From positions 434,001 to 498,000 of the forward strand of contig CAJZBQ010000062.1 of assembly GCA_914767885.1 (NCBI GenBank): 64,000 bases of DNA, in the 5' to 3' direction. A model generated the notes under the pieces. That model did no database searches. It saw nothing but the letters and a program-made list of their open reading frames with translations, and was not told the DNA's origin. This stretch comes from Blepharisma stoltei (lineage: Eukaryota > Ciliophora > Heterotrichea > Heterotrichida > Blepharismidae). Shown piece after piece: positions 43,427 through 54,357 of this stretch (position 1 is its first letter; each line of letters starts with the position of its first letter). A program made the position numbers and the translations under genes.

Positions 43427-44293
43427 TTAAGCTATTAACAAGAAATATTCACTACTTGATGGACTAGTAAGAGAACTCTGTAATGCACTTAATTGGCAGT
43501 ATTTAATTATTGCACAACAATCCATTTCAGTTAATTCTTTATGAGAGCTAGTTACTCATATTTTTGAAACAAACACTTTAAAAAGCTCAACAGCAAGCTC
43601 ATCATAGCTGTTTCCAAGTAATGTGCAATAAATAATGTGCAATTCAGAAGGTGATTCTTCATTAATCAAATCTCTCACTTGATAGCTGAGTTCTCCATTT
43701 TCCCCAATATTGCAAGCAAGCAAAATAGCTAATTTTCAATTTTGTAGCCGAATTTCTCCCAAAATTTTTTCTTTTAGCTCAACTTGGCTGAAAGCAATCA
43801 GCCTTAGATATCTTGTCACTCCTATGTGATCATAAGATTGCATCTCTTTAACTTCATTTCAAATTGATAAGATAATTGCAGAAACCCTTTCCTCTTCAAG
43901 TATTGCTAAAGCTTGCATCAAAATAGTAAGCGCAAAATTGCTTATAATAGTTGATGGACCATTTAAGAACTCAAATAATCTTTTCTCAAATTCTATATAT
44001 AAATTTGGAAAAATTTCTATCAATTTATTCAATAAAATTTGAGAAAAGAGGCAAAAAGATTCTATTTCAATAAATAGCTGCTGCTGAAATTGTTTTGAAT
44101 TTCTCATTGTTTCGTAAAAAACAGTCATAAATTGAGACATTAAAGCATAGTGCTGATTATTAAGTTTGGTAACAAATTCATGAAGGATTCCTGGGCCTTC
44201 TATTAGCATTTTCGAAAAAATTGGTTGAAGATCTTGTAAGGATAAAGTTAGATCATCTGGACTGAGATTTAATAAATTGAAGCTTTCTTGCAT
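43427..44293 (-). CDS. HEAT/ARM-like helical protein, 288 residues
   Basis: Starts MQESFNLLNLSPDDLTLSLQ. Successive amphipathic helix pairs (for example FMTVFYETMRNSKQFQQQLF, NFALTILMQALAILEEERV) suggest an ARM/HEAT-like solenoid. TGA codons read Trp in SIWNEVKE, LQNWKLAI and KIWVTSS, and carry the frame to TAA at 43427. No recognisable motif. Confidence 0.55.
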
Positions 44294-44349
44294 ACCGCCT
44301 TTTTAATTAAATTATATGGAGATCTATTTTATCTGAATATTATATATGA

Positions 44350-45649
44350 TTATTGTTTAATAAGCCTAAGCTTTATAATTAATGGCATAAATAGCTGCAG
44401 CAGAGCAGTGACAAGCTGATAAGGCACAAAGCCTAATGTATATGATATAATGGCATGCTTTCAGTGCCCATAGTTTATCCCTGCATGTAGATTTTTTAAT
44501 AAATTAGTTGTGAACTCATCGACATTGACAACTATTAGAGGCAAATCTTGAAGATCCACATCTTTCAATAAATTTGTTGCAACAGTGCCTGGCTTAACTG
44601 TAACGAAATCAATAAAATCTTTATACTCATAACTCAAAGCTTCGCTTAAAAAATGATTATATTGCTTTGTTGCTGACTCCCCCCCTCCGTGAGTGAACAA
44701 AAAAATTTTGTTCACTCACGGAGGGGGGGTTAATTTTTTTTTTTAAAAAAATTTATATATAAATTTTATAAAATTTTTTTTTTTTCGAAATTTAAAAAAA
44801 TCCTAATTCGCAAAAATTGGAAAGTAAATATTAATTTTAATTTATAAAATTTATGTTTTAAAAGGCAATTCGTTTAAAATTAAACAGAATTAGCTCTAGA
44901 TTTCATTATACTAATTATTATTTATATATCAAAATTATTTTCCATAAAAAATTTTTCTATTAAAAAAATTTTTGTTCACTCACGAAGGGTGGGTTTTTGG
45001 GCAAAAAATAGCGATTTTTCTAATGGTTTTGTTCACTCACGGAGGGGGGGAGTGAGTAAACAGCTGCTCCAGGAACGATATATTCTTCTATAAGAGATGA
45101 GAAATTAATGACTAGACTTTTAGTGCGCAGTTCTTTATATCTTTTTGCGAAAATTGGGATTAAATAATATGAGATTAAGGTCTGAGGATATATGTTTGTA
45201 TTAATCATTTCTTCGATTTCTGTCATTTCTTGGTTACTCAAGAAGCTGAAGCGGGCGACTCCTACATTATTGATCAGAATTGAAACATTGAAGACTTTGA
45301 GCTTCTCTATCAATTCTCTGTAAAATATTTCTTGGTCATCTTGAGAATTCTTGAAATCGGAAACAATATACCTTACATCCAAATTTCCAGTTCTTTTAAT
45401 AATTTCTTCTGATACAACTTTTAGCTTTTCGGGATTTCTTCCAATTAAAATTACTTTAAATCCTTGCTCAGCAAATCTTCAGGCTAAAGATTTTCCTATT
45501 CCATCAGATGCACCTGTAATTACAACTCATCCGTATTTATAATCGTCAATATTTATTTTCCGCCAGATTCTAAAATAGCTCTCTTTGAGCAAGAAATAAA
45601 CGATTTTAATTGCTCCAACTCATACAAGAAAGCCCCAGATTGAAAACAT
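44350..45649 (-). CDS. Very-long-chain 3-ketoacyl-CoA reductase (HSD17B12-like SDR)
   Basis: 306 residues after removing family-A IES 44677-45052. N-terminal membrane helix, cofactor motif TGASDGIGK (TGxxxGxG), NNVG, and catalytic YSATK. The family reduces 3-ketoacyl-CoA in fatty-acid elongation at the ER. The IES splits the active-site motif between Y-S and A-T-K: GCTGTTTACTCA|GCAACAAAG. It shares TGA with the flanks. C-terminal helices end LIIKLRLIKQ. TGA Trp in GFLVWVG, YGWVVITG, LAWRFAE and YGHWKHA. Confidence 0.92.
44677..45055. mobile_element. Family-A MITE-like IES, copy 4
   Basis: Flanked by TGA (44674-44676, 45053-45055) rather than TTA/TAA. The hairpin end is on the left, the doubled motif on the right (GTTCACTCACGAAGGGTGGG then GTTCACTCACGGAGGGGGGG). 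Excision with one TGA restores YSATK of the reductase. Confidence 0.93.
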
Positions 45650-45681
45650 ATTTTTAATTAGTTTTACTAGGCTTTACCATA

Positions 45682-46902
45682 TTACTTAATAGGGTTTGCC
45701 ACATTGAAAACTTTAGCACCTTCACTGTAGTCTTTAGTAGGGTCCCTTTCACACTCTGGAGGGAAGACTCTTCTCTTTTCCTCATAATACTTGTCTCTCC
45801 AAGACCCATGTGATAGAGGGTTATAAGTAAGATACAAGTTTCTTCTTGTAGATGCGGATGTGTTCACATCACTTCTGTGTGGAGCATAGCTGTCAAAAAA
45901 GACCAAGTCACCGCCATGGGCATCAAGAGGAATCCAGTTAAGCTTGGCCTCAATGTCTGTGCGGAGTGAGCCGTCGGAGTTTTGAGGAAGAATTTCGGCC
46001 GGAATGTGATGCTGGCGAACGAAATCAAGACCTCCTGATTGTCTGGTGTTGGCGTCAATTGGGAGTAAGACGGTCAACAGTTTCTTGCAACCGAAGCTTA
46101 CGAAGGCTGGCTGATCTTGGTGAGCAGCGAAGCCGCTTCCTTGTGGAAACTTGAAGTTAATTTTTTCTTTATAGATGACAGCTTGTTCTCCAAACAAGTC
46201 AGAACTCATATCGGTAACCATCCCGTAGGAGATCTCTCTGAGTTCAGGGAAAAATGGAAGGAAGTTCTCGACACGACACAAAAGTCGTTGTCCTTTAGTA
46301 ACTTCGAAGTATTTCATCCATTTCCCTGGAGTCTCTGGGAGATCCTCCATTTCTCTCGCCCACTTTTGTAGGTTGTCGGTGATAGATCTTGGTAGGACTT
46401 GTTTAGCTACAACGAAGCCTTCTCTGTTATAGAAGTCTATTTGATCTTGGTTGAAGTATTTTGGTTTGTATGCAGCTCTTTCGGTAGCAAAGTTTCTTAC
46501 TCCCCCCCCCCCCTCCGTGAGCGAACAAAACCATTAGAAAAAATCGCCATTTTTTGACCAAAAAACCCACCCTCCGTGAGTGAACAAAAATTTTTTTAAT
46601 AGAAAAATTTTAATGGAAAAAAATTTTGATATATAAGTGATAATTAGTATAATGAAATCTAGAGCTAATTCTGTTTAATTTTAAACAAATTGCGTTTTAA
46701 AACATAAATTTTGCAAATTAAATTAATATTTGCTTCCCAATTTTTGCAAATTAGGATTTTTTTTAATTTCGAAAAAAATATTTTTTATAAAATTTATATA
46801 TAAATTTTTTTTAAAAAAAAAAATTAACCCCCCTCCGTGAGCGAACAAAATTTTTTTGTTCGCTCACGGAGGGGGGGGGGGAGTTAGGATCCTCGACAAC
46901 AT
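45682..46902 (-). CDS. Phytanoyl-CoA dioxygenase (PhyH) family protein
   Basis: 277 residues after removing family-A IES 46500-46883. Iron/2-oxoglutarate oxygenase: HQDQPAFVSFG (HxD metal ligands), HGGDLVFFDSYAPHRSDVN (distal His) and the Arg in TRRNLYLTYN. With the IES removed, the start MLSRILRNFATERAAYKPKY is a typical mitochondrial presequence. The element lies after codon 5. Substrate unknown; the family hydroxylates acyl-CoAs and other small molecules. Confidence 0.88.
46500..46886. mobile_element. Family-A MITE-like IES, copy 5
   Basis: Almost base-for-base the same as copy 2 (10018), so recently moved or recombined. TTA flanks at 46497-46499 and 46884-46886. Lies five codons into the PhyH gene; excision gives CTA AGA AAC TTT GCT. 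Confidence 0.94.
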
Positions 46903-46977
46903 TTATTTTTATATGATCCATTAAACGCCGTACTGATTAGCATAATAGCGTTTTGTTTAATAGCGAATCAATTATTT

Positions 46978-47451
46978 ATGGGTTTATTTTTGAAAAGATA
47001 TATCAAAATAAAAGTTCAACAGCCAAGACACCATTGTTTATTATATGGTCAAAAAATAAATATGGATCTAAATCCCCTGTTTCCATGAGCGAACAAATAT
47101 TTTGTTTCGCTTTCGGAGCGAGGTTAATTTTTTATTTAAAAAATTTATGTAGATTTTTTTTCTTCAAAATTTGAAAAATCCCAATTCGCAAAAATTGGAG
47201 AACAATATTAATTAATTCGTAAAATTTATGTTTTAAAATGCAATTTGCTAAAATTAAGTAGAATTAGCTAGGCATTTCATTATAATTATTATTACTTATA
47301 TATCAATTTTTTTTTTATTAAATATTTTTCAATTAAAAAAATTTTTTTGTTGGCTCACGGAGAATGAGTTTTTAAGCCAAAAATAGGGATTTTTCCAATG
47401 ATTTTGTTCGCTTACGGAGGGGGAGTAAGAATATCTAAATTTAAGGATTAA
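46978..47451 (+). CDS. Possible 38-residue basic peptide split by an IES
   Basis: ATG at 46978 reads MGLFLKRYIKIKVQQPRHHC and on to KINMDL, where the family-A element 47072-47425 intervenes. Excision with one TAA continues RISKFKD and stops at TAA 47449-47451. The frame is also open upstream through a hydrophobic stretch (VLISIIAFCLIANQLF) but with no ATG. It overlaps the PCYT2 stop by a few bases. Weakly supported. Confidence 0.25.
47072..47428. mobile_element. Degraded family-A IES, copy 6
   Basis: Ends ATCCCCTGTTTCCATGAGCG and CGCTTACGGAGGGGGAG with TAA flanks (47069-47071, 47426-47428). Internal motif copies (CGCTTTCGGAGCG, GGCTCACGGAGAATG) are also altered. Lies between PhyH and PCYT2. 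Confidence 0.85.
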
Positions 47452-48981
47452 AGCTCTTCTACGTAAGTTTTGGAACTTTCATAATAATTTTGCTCTTTTT
47501 TACTTGATTTTTGGTACTTATTCAATACTTTAAGCCGATTTTCGATTATCCTTTGAATTATATGCTGAGTTTCAAGCTCGCTTTCGCTTTGAACTTCTTG
47601 ATAAATTCCAAGGGCTTTTGGAAGCAAATAAGGATCTTCTTCTTGGTCATTATACTCTAAACTTTGTTTTCTCCTTATATAATTTCTGGAATATTTTAGA
47701 TCATTATTGACCATCAATTTTAATTTTCAAAATTAATTTGCACTTGTCAACTTTTTTGAAAAATAAAAACAAAGATGGCAAATCTCCTTTTATGGTTTCA
47801 AGATGCCTAATCAGACTTAGACTGTATAAAGCGGTGCCCTGGACCATATTTTTTCTATTCGGTATTCTCTGGGGTATAGCGATCTACCACGGTGTATAAA
47901 TCATACTGTGCTCTACATCAAGTTTAGATATACTTCCTTGGACAACTAATTGGATATTTAGCGATTTCAAAAGGTCCTCAGTTACGTTTCAAGGCGCAGC
48001 TATAACAACTTCGTCAACATATTTCACAGCAAGAACATTTAGCACTCTTTCATAAAGGTTCATAATCGGGTAATTTGAACCCTTATGCTGGTTGACGGTT
48101 AAGTCATCATGAACTCCAACAATCAAAAAATCGCCAAGCTCTTTCGCCTTTTTCAAGGTCTCGACGTGGCCTATATGGAATAAGTCAAAAGACCCATCAA
48201 CATAGACTATTTTCCCTTCTGGTCTCCGTGTACGATTTGCAAATTCTGATATTCTTCTTGTAGTAGTGATGAAATTTGACTTATGATTGATGTCAGTTGC
48301 TGTAAATGGCTCTGAAACAGATGCTTTGTTTTCCATTGTCATTAAGAGCAGCTTTCCAACGATCATTGTAGTCGAAATTCCTTCAGTTCTTTTAATTATT
48401 TTAAATCTGCCAGCCGTTTTTAACTGAGAATATGCATCGACTCCTTCCTGGTTTAATGCAATGTCATCGCCATGGGCAATGTATCTGCAATTTAAAGAAT
48501 CAAGCCATTCTTCAGTAGCACTATATGGAGCATTTTCTACTACCTCATCTGCCCATTTGCATGCCCTCACCATAGACAAGCGTTCTTGATTAGTCATCAC
48601 TGGCATGCCTTTGTTTCTCATAATTTCTTCATCATTGTGCACTCCTACGACCAAAACCTTCCCAAGCATTTTTGCTTGCCTAATTGCATTAAAATGTCCG
48701 CTGTGCATAATGTCCCAGCAGCCATCAATGTAGATTCTATCAGGATCAGCCCTAACCCTGGATGGAGTTAAGATATCAATAGAACTGTAACTATTTATAA
48801 AGCTCATTAATTCTTCAACATATCGATCAAATTCAGCAGTAACCTGCTGAGCCATCAAATGATTAGTAGTAAACATATCCTGCATAAGGGAAATTAGTTG
48901 AGGATTTTGATTGAAAAATAAGGTAACTTTGCACAATGTCATGAAGAAGTGACGCTTGTCCTCGAAAGAGACTTCCGGCAT
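47448..48981 (-). CDS. PCYT2: Ethanolamine-phosphate cytidylyltransferase
   Basis: 446 residues after removing a 193 bp IES (47694-47886). Makes CDP-ethanolamine for phosphatidylethanolamine. Two cytidylyltransferase domains: first HSGHFNAIRQAK (HxGH) with the family ISTTMIVGK signature, second VDGSFDLFHIGHVETLKKAK. The short C-terminal piece with DPYLLPKALGIYQEVQ and IIQRIIENRL is the typical PCYT2 C-terminus, so it belongs here and is not a separate gene. N-terminal extension of about 85 helical residues is unusual. TGA Trp in AAPWNVTED. Confidence 0.93.
47694..47886. mobile_element. TA-bounded IES in PCYT2, 193 bp
   Basis: TA at 47692-47693 and 47885-47886. Loosely inverted ends (TAGATCATTATTGACC / TAGATCGCTATACC). 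Excision joins MIYTPW to YSRNYIRRK in frame. The exact TA pair is the best frame-consistent choice, not the only one. Confidence 0.65.
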
Positions 48982-49376
48982 AGAAACTTTATAAATATAT
49001 TAAAGTTATGGCTAGCATGTTCTAGGTCTGGCATGTCTAATATCTTCCAATCGCAATTGAATGTTGTAAAAATAATAAAAATAAATCCCTATGTCCAGCA
49101 TATAGAAAAATAAATATTAATCTAAGAAAGTCGAAGTTCAAAGGTTTTGACAAAATTTTATCGACATTTTCAGATAATTAAAAAACAACATAATAAAGTC
49201 CACAAGAATGCTTAATAAATATATGATAGAAGGCTGCGAGTCATTTTTTAAGTGCAGATGCAAGCTAGCTATTTAAAGTTCTAGCTATTCGTCAGCAGCA
49301 CCAAAATCAATAATTTTCTCTGAAATGAAGTTTCGGATTACTATTAGTGAGTTTTATTATGTTAATTCATTTATTA
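48982..49376. other. Intergenic, no gene seen
   Basis: AT-rich spacer between the PCYT2 start and element E. Nothing recognised. Confidence 0.5.
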
Positions 49377-49823
49377 TATAAATAAAATGGTATCCGGTTC
49401 GAGAGAAATTAGCTTTGCTAATTTTCTCTCCCTCATGGAATTTTATTTTATAGGGTTAGGTTTTTCACGCGAGAACTTCTGGACAGCAATAGTGGTTTAA
49501 CTCTGGGGATAACCAGAGGAACTACTCCTCAGTCCTCTCAAGATTTCGGGCTTTTACCTCTCAGCACATCCCCACGGGAGGATGACCCTTAGGCGGAACA
49601 CGCGCAGGAGCTGAGTCGAGCGACAAGGGCGACGGCATCGCGCCGGGTGAGACGTGCAGCAAGGCTGGTGAAGCAGGAGTTGATAGAAGGCTTGGCCAGG
49701 GCTGACCTGTTCCAAGATGGCTCGCCTACGTCACTAGTTTTGCCATAGGCCCTTTTGGGCTGCGGCACTAGACACCTTAAACACCAGATAATTAAGTAAG
49801 TAAGTAAGTTAATTCATTTATTA
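49377..49823 (+). mobile_element. SINE-like retroposon E
   Basis: The element 49377-49807 lies between 16 bp repeats GTTAATTCATTTATTA (49361-49376, 49808-49823). It starts AAATAAAATGGTATCCGG, contains GC-rich segments and ends with (TAAG)n. The right repeat overlaps the stop codon of the TFIIH gene, so insertion was at its 3' end without harm to the protein. Confidence 0.85.
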
Positions 49824-51451
49824 AATTCTATCCAAGTGTTGCAAGTACTGAAGAACAGGCATAGATCTTTCTTTCTTCAGAATAATAACTCTTCGTTCTT
49901 GATTATCCCAAATATAAGCCCCACAATTGACAGCGAAATTAAGAGTACTTTTATATAGCGACAAGTCCACAAATTCATCAAGCATGATGGCTTCTTGGTC
50001 ATTAATTCTTGACCTTTCCATTTCTCATAGCTTTATTTGCTCAGCCACGTTATCAGGCATGCTATGATTTTTAGAATGATTTGATAAAAATGTGATTATT
50101 TGAGCACACTGCAGGCCATCTCTGAAAGCTTTGCAAACGCTTTCTCTTGTTAGAAATCCAATTACTAAATTAGGCAGTCTATACTCAAGCCTCATAAAAT
50201 AGCTTACTCCCCCCCTCCGTGAGTGAACAAAAAAATTTTGTTCACTCACGGAGGGGGGTTTATTTTTTTTTTTTAAAAAAATTTATATATAAATTTTATT
50301 AAAAAATATTTTTTTTCGAAATTTAAAAAAATCCTAATTCGCAAAAATTGGAAAGCAAATATTAATTTAATTTATAAAATTTATATTTTAAAAAGCGATT
50401 CGTTTAAAATTAAACAGAATTAGCACTATATTTCATTATGCTAATTATCACTTATATATCAAAATTATTTTCCATAAAAAATTTATCTATTAAAAAAATT
50501 TTTGTTCACTCACGGAGGGTGGGTTTTTGGGCAAAAAATAGCGATTTTTCTAATGGTTTTGTTCACTCACGGAGGGGGGGGAGTTAGTAATACAATGTGG
50601 AGCTCTGAATTTGTGTATGCATAGACCCTGAAGTTGGTTTCTACAACTAAGAACCTTTCAGTTATGATATTGTCTTTCGGGGAATTTGTTAATATCCCGA
50701 TAATTTGTGGCACTACATAAAATCTTTTTGACTTAGAGTTGTATTTGTAAATCAACCCAAGCTCATAGAGATCTGCAATCAATCCATGGCTGATGCCTTT
50801 TACACTGTAGTCTTGTCCGATTTTTCCTATTGACAAATTATATAAAATTATTGCTGTTTTTGCGCGGTCCTGGTAGCTCACAAGGAGCTGCCTTAATAGT
50901 TGACAAATTTGGTGTTGTGTTGGTTTTAAAAGAAACCGAAAACTCTCTGCAGTCTGCTGAAAGTCTTGGCTATCTTGAGATATCAGCCCAGCTCTAATAA
51001 GAAGCTGCAGGATGCTTATTGATGGTGTTCTTGTCCTTCATATCAAAAACTCAATGATTTTGTTTCACGAAATATGAAAATGCTCAACGATTTTTTCAAT
51101 ATTAGGCCTTCTTTTGTCAGGCTTTGTTTTTATTCTTAAGCTGCACACAACTTGCTGTGAGAGGATTCTTTTGATTTGAAAAGCTACATAGGGATTGACC
51201 TTCACACATCTACCTTGCTCTAAAAATAATCGCAAAGATTTAAGCTCATTGGTGACTGTTTCTGCTTCTTGTGCAGATTCAGCAAATCTTACAAGGTGCC
51301 GCTCATCGATTTCTTCCATGAATATTAAAGTCATCAAAAAATGTTGGGCAATGTGAGATAAATGCCTGAAAATGCCCATTACAACAGCCTGGTCACTGTA
51401 AGCATCTGCAAGTTCTTGATATTCTCGAAAGCAGCCAACCAGCAAAGCCAT
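49821..51451 (-). CDS. GTF2H4: TFIIH subunit p52 (Tfb2)
   Basis: 416 residues after removing family-A IES 50207-50583. p52 holds XPB in the TFIIH core for transcription and nucleotide-excision repair. Family-typical stretches: RILSQQVVCSLRI, GLIADLYELGLIYKYNSKSKRFYV (winged-helix region), RFLVVETNFRVYAYTNSELH, YRLPNLVIGFLTRESV, and the C-terminal YIWDNQERRVIILKKE. Join at HIVLL/SYFMRLEYRLP with one TTA/TAA. TGA Trp in HISWNKIIEFLIWRT and KLWEMERS. Slightly shorter than animal p52. Confidence 0.92.
50207..50586. mobile_element. Family-A MITE-like IES, copy 7
   Basis: TTA flanks (50204-50206, 50584-50586). Hairpin end left, doubled motif right; very close to copy 4 at 44677. Excision restores the TFIIH p52 frame. 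Confidence 0.93.
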
Positions 51452-51563
51452 TGTATTTATTATTATACTTGCAGACTGGATTTCATTTTTATAAAGATTT
51501 TATGTAAGTTTATTATAGTAGCTTCTGAAAGAAAACTGTTTCAAGGCATATTTCTAATATAAA

Positions 51564-52049
51564 ATGGTAGGGCAAGAGGTTGAAAGTGTAAACATATCAG
51601 TCGCAGCTAAGGTTGCAGCTTTTTTATGCGGATTTGGGCTGATTGCTATTGCTATTCAGAAACTGGTGACCTTTAACATCTTAGATGGCCGTGACTTTTT
51701 CTTGACACTTTATTATTTAATTTTTGGTGGAATGGCTATTGCTTCAGAAGTGAGGTGGAATAAAATTTTGGTTCCTTTTTACTTTCTGAAATACTGCCTT
51801 GGCAAAGGAGCTTTCTTTTTATTTGTAGCAACTATCATTTTTGATGTGCATTATTGGTGGTTCATTTTGATGTCAGTTCTTTTTTTCCTTACTTCGGTTT
51901 TTTATTTTATTATTGCGATCGCTTGCAAAGATAGGCTTGTGGATAAATCAGAAGAAGTTGAAGAAAGAGCAGGTGATCACAGTGTAGAACAGCCAGTGTT
52001 TAAACCTGCAGAAATTAGTATGCAGCAAGAAATAAGCGCTGCCAGTTAA
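51564..52049 (+). CDS. COPI-associated (TVP15-like) membrane protein
   Basis: 161 residues, four membrane helices, with the core GRDFFLTLYYLIFGGMAIAS matching the COPI-associated family of Golgi/endosome membrane proteins. The C-terminal 40 residues are acidic and cytosolic. The ATG at 51564 lies just before the first helix. No IES. Confidence 0.75.
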   Translation: MVGQEVESVNISVAAKVAAFLCGFGLIAIAIQKLVTFNILDGRDFFLTLYYLIFGGMAIASEVRWNKILVPFYFLKYCLGKGAFFLFVATIIFDVHYWWFILMSVLFFLTSVFYFIIAIACKDRLVDKSEEVEERAGDHSVEQPVFKPAEISMQQEISAAS

Positions 52050-52285
52050 TCATTTATAGTGAAATAAAATTTAAGTAAACATTTTCAAACACAAATAAAG
52101 TAGAATTAAATCTATTAATATTTAGGAGAATAAGATATCTTTGATTAAATTTTTTTATAAATCTTCATTACTACAGAAATTTAATTTTGTTCTTTTAACG
52201 AGCATTTAATTAAGTCATTTATTAAATGTTAAAATTAATTATTTCTGGAATAAATTATAAAAGGCACAAAACAAATTTAAATTAC

Positions 52286-52648
52286 TTATTTGGTGTTTAA
52301 ATTCAATATAGTTATTTTTTCATCTCCTCTCTTATGCTTCATCACATGCATCCATTCTTGTATTACTGAGCAAGGAGAACAACAACAATGACAAACGCAA
52401 TCCATGATAGGAGCTCCTTCAATGTTCATTTTGTGTCTTAGTTTGTATCTATTAAAAGATGCACCGCAGACTCCCAAACAGCATGGAAGCAAGAAGCCAT
52501 ATAAACCTGCATTAGGATTTTCAGGCTCTGTTATTTTTGCATTGCAAGATTGCATGCAGCAGTCTCCGCATGGCACACAAAATGCCCAAAGGCACATTAC
52601 TGGGTTTTTAAAACAATCAAAAGTTTTAAAATCCCACTTTTCTTTCAT
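52286..52648 (-). CDS. PLAC8-family cysteine-rich protein
   Basis: 120 residues with Cys clusters in PLAC8 order: CFKNPVMCLWAFCVPCGDCC near the start, LLPCCLGVCGASFNRYKLR, and CVCHCCCSPCSVIQEWMHV. Family members affect cell number and metal transport. No clear signal peptide; hydrophobic Cys-rich segments may sit in membrane. Confidence 0.85.
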   Translation of the reverse strand: MKEKWDFKTFDCFKNPVMCLWAFCVPCGDCCMQSCNAKITEPENPNAGLYGFLLPCCLGVCGASFNRYKLRHKMNIEGAPIMDCVCHCCCSPCSVIQEWMHVMKHKRGDEKITILNLNTK

Positions 52649-52885
52649 ATTGAAATTACCATCAGTTATAATTTTGTTAGAAATACTTTACATCTTTAAG
52701 CGTGCAAGAGCATCCAACAACTGATGCAGAATTGAAATTTAGCAATGATGATTTAATGCAGGTTTTTCGAATTAAATAAATTAATTAATTGCATTTAAAC
52801 CTTAAAATTATCCATATATCTATTAAATCAATTGCAAATGAGATCAAGAGTAAAATGAAACTTGATCATCTGGCATGTCTTATAA

Positions 52886-53380
52886 ATGGTAGACAAAAAA
52901 GTCACATGGCTTGGAAGATATAGAGTTGCAACAGCATTAATACTTGGAGCATTAGAACTTGCATATGTAGTAGCTTTGACTTTGATTCTATTATCTAATG
53001 AAAATGACTGCGACATGCCAATACGACTTTGGCTTCAAGTTTTATTGTCAGTCTTCTGTTTCCATTTGATCTTGCTGGTTGCTGCAGAAATTAGCACTCC
53101 TCATTGCTCTTATCATCTCTCGAATTCGCTTAGTTTATTTTCAGCCTCTTTAAATGCAATCCTTGGAACTTTTATGGTAGTGTGGTTTATTTTAGGAAAT
53201 ATTTGGTATTATAGTGCAAACAGCTCATGCAAAGATGACTTTTATGAGGGTTATATGGCTACTTTTGTGATTTTAATTGTTTATTATGTATTTCTGGCAT
53301 CGGCATGCTGCATGGGGTGCTTACTGATTATTTTGATTAGCCTTGGCAGTGGAATCACTAGTAAAGCAGCTGATTATTAA
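52886..53380 (+). CDS. Four-helix membrane protein of unknown family
   Basis: 164 residues. Hydrophobic helices near 14-37, 50-70, 88-108 and 124-155. Two Cys (NDCDM and SSCKDD) lie in the loops after helices 1 and 3, a tetraspan-like layout. I do not recognise the family. Confidence 0.6.
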   Translation: MVDKKVTWLGRYRVATALILGALELAYVVALTLILLSNENDCDMPIRLWLQVLLSVFCFHLILLVAAEISTPHCSYHLSNSLSLFSASLNAILGTFMVVWFILGNIWYYSANSSCKDDFYEGYMATFVILIVYYVFLASACCMGCLLIILISLGSGITSKAADY

Positions 53381-53756
53381 TATTTTAAGAGTAATTCACT
53401 TTTTACAGAATTCAGGATCAGTTCAGTTTTAGACACATTTTTCTTGTTTCAATAACTTAATTTAATTATATAAATTTCTATCTAAAGATCTGAATGTGTA
53501 ATAAATTATGATCAACTAAAGCAGCTTCATGAAATTTTATTTAAACAAAAATGAATATAATCATTGGTAGTGTATGTAAACTTACTCTATTTTGCAAATA
53601 GGATTTTTGTTGGTCTTAAGTAATCATCTAGCTTCTGAATTTGTTTTATTTTTTATTTAAATTTATAATATCGATAGGAAATTATTTTTTAGTGCCATTA
53701 ATTGTGATCCTAATCAACTTTTTTATTTTTTTAATTTTTTGATTTCTTGGAAGTCA
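53381..53756. other. Intergenic, no gene seen
   Basis: AT-rich spacer up to the left target repeat of the retroposon. Confidence 0.5.
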
Positions 53757-54296
53757 GTCAAAGTTAAACTTAATTAAGATTATCGAAAAGCTCCCTGTCG
53801 GGGCCCGAAAGCCTTATTCCCTTCCATAACGCTTCATTCGCCTGCTCGCCAACAACCGTCTCACGGCCTTCAAAGTCTTGCTCCTGCGGACATGGGCCTG
53901 CACATGCACTCCGTAGTCGGAAAGTTTTGGGTCACCTTGCCGTACGTCAACGAAGGTTGCCTGCCTCGAAATTTCAAAAAATGGAATTTCTGGCCGACTT
54001 TCGGCAAAAGGGTAAAACTTGTAGCCCAGGGCGAAACTCCTGGTTTCTCGCTAGGGAGTTGCCCGATTGGCCTAGAAAGGCTTTGCTGGGCTTCCCCTTT
54101 CCAACTCCAAGTCTCCCTTCCCTCGAGGTAAAATCTAACTCGGAAAATAGACTAGGGCTAGTTATCTAGCATAGCTGTCCATTTCTTCGCTAGCAAAACC
54201 TTGCCGGATATAATTAAAATAGGGCTCGATACTGCTTGGCCGAGAGGCCAAGCCAAGTTGAGACGCCATATTTTAATTATGATTTCTTGGAAGTCA
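53757..54296 (-). mobile_element. SINE-like retroposon, copy 3
   Basis: The element 53757-54279 lies between 17 bp repeats TGATTTCTTGGAAGTCA (53740-53756, 54280-54296). On the minus strand it begins ATAATTAAAATATGGCGTCT and ends near GTTTAACTTTG. Shares the ATGGAATTTCTGG core and the GGCC hairpin with copies 1 and 2. Intergenic. Confidence 0.88.
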
Positions 54297-54357
54297 CTAT
54301 TGTGATTTTTAACATATAAATTTAAAATCAAAGCACCTAGCACAAACTGTTATAATT

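Noticed and set aside
44461..44715. Apparent gene beginning MNKIFLFTHGGG (and similar frames at 9863, 10360, 50025)
   Set aside because: The N-termini are translations of family-A MITE ends (reading FTHGGG, FAHGG, TPPPPP). They are junction artefacts of element and host gene.
46117..46371. Opposite-strand frames over PhyH and other conserved genes
   Set aside because: Shadows of the real genes in other frames, without family features.
47448..47717. Separate 89-residue gene
   Set aside because: Its DPYLLPK..GI and IIQRIIENRL are the C-terminus of PCYT2; a 193 bp IES separates it from the rest.
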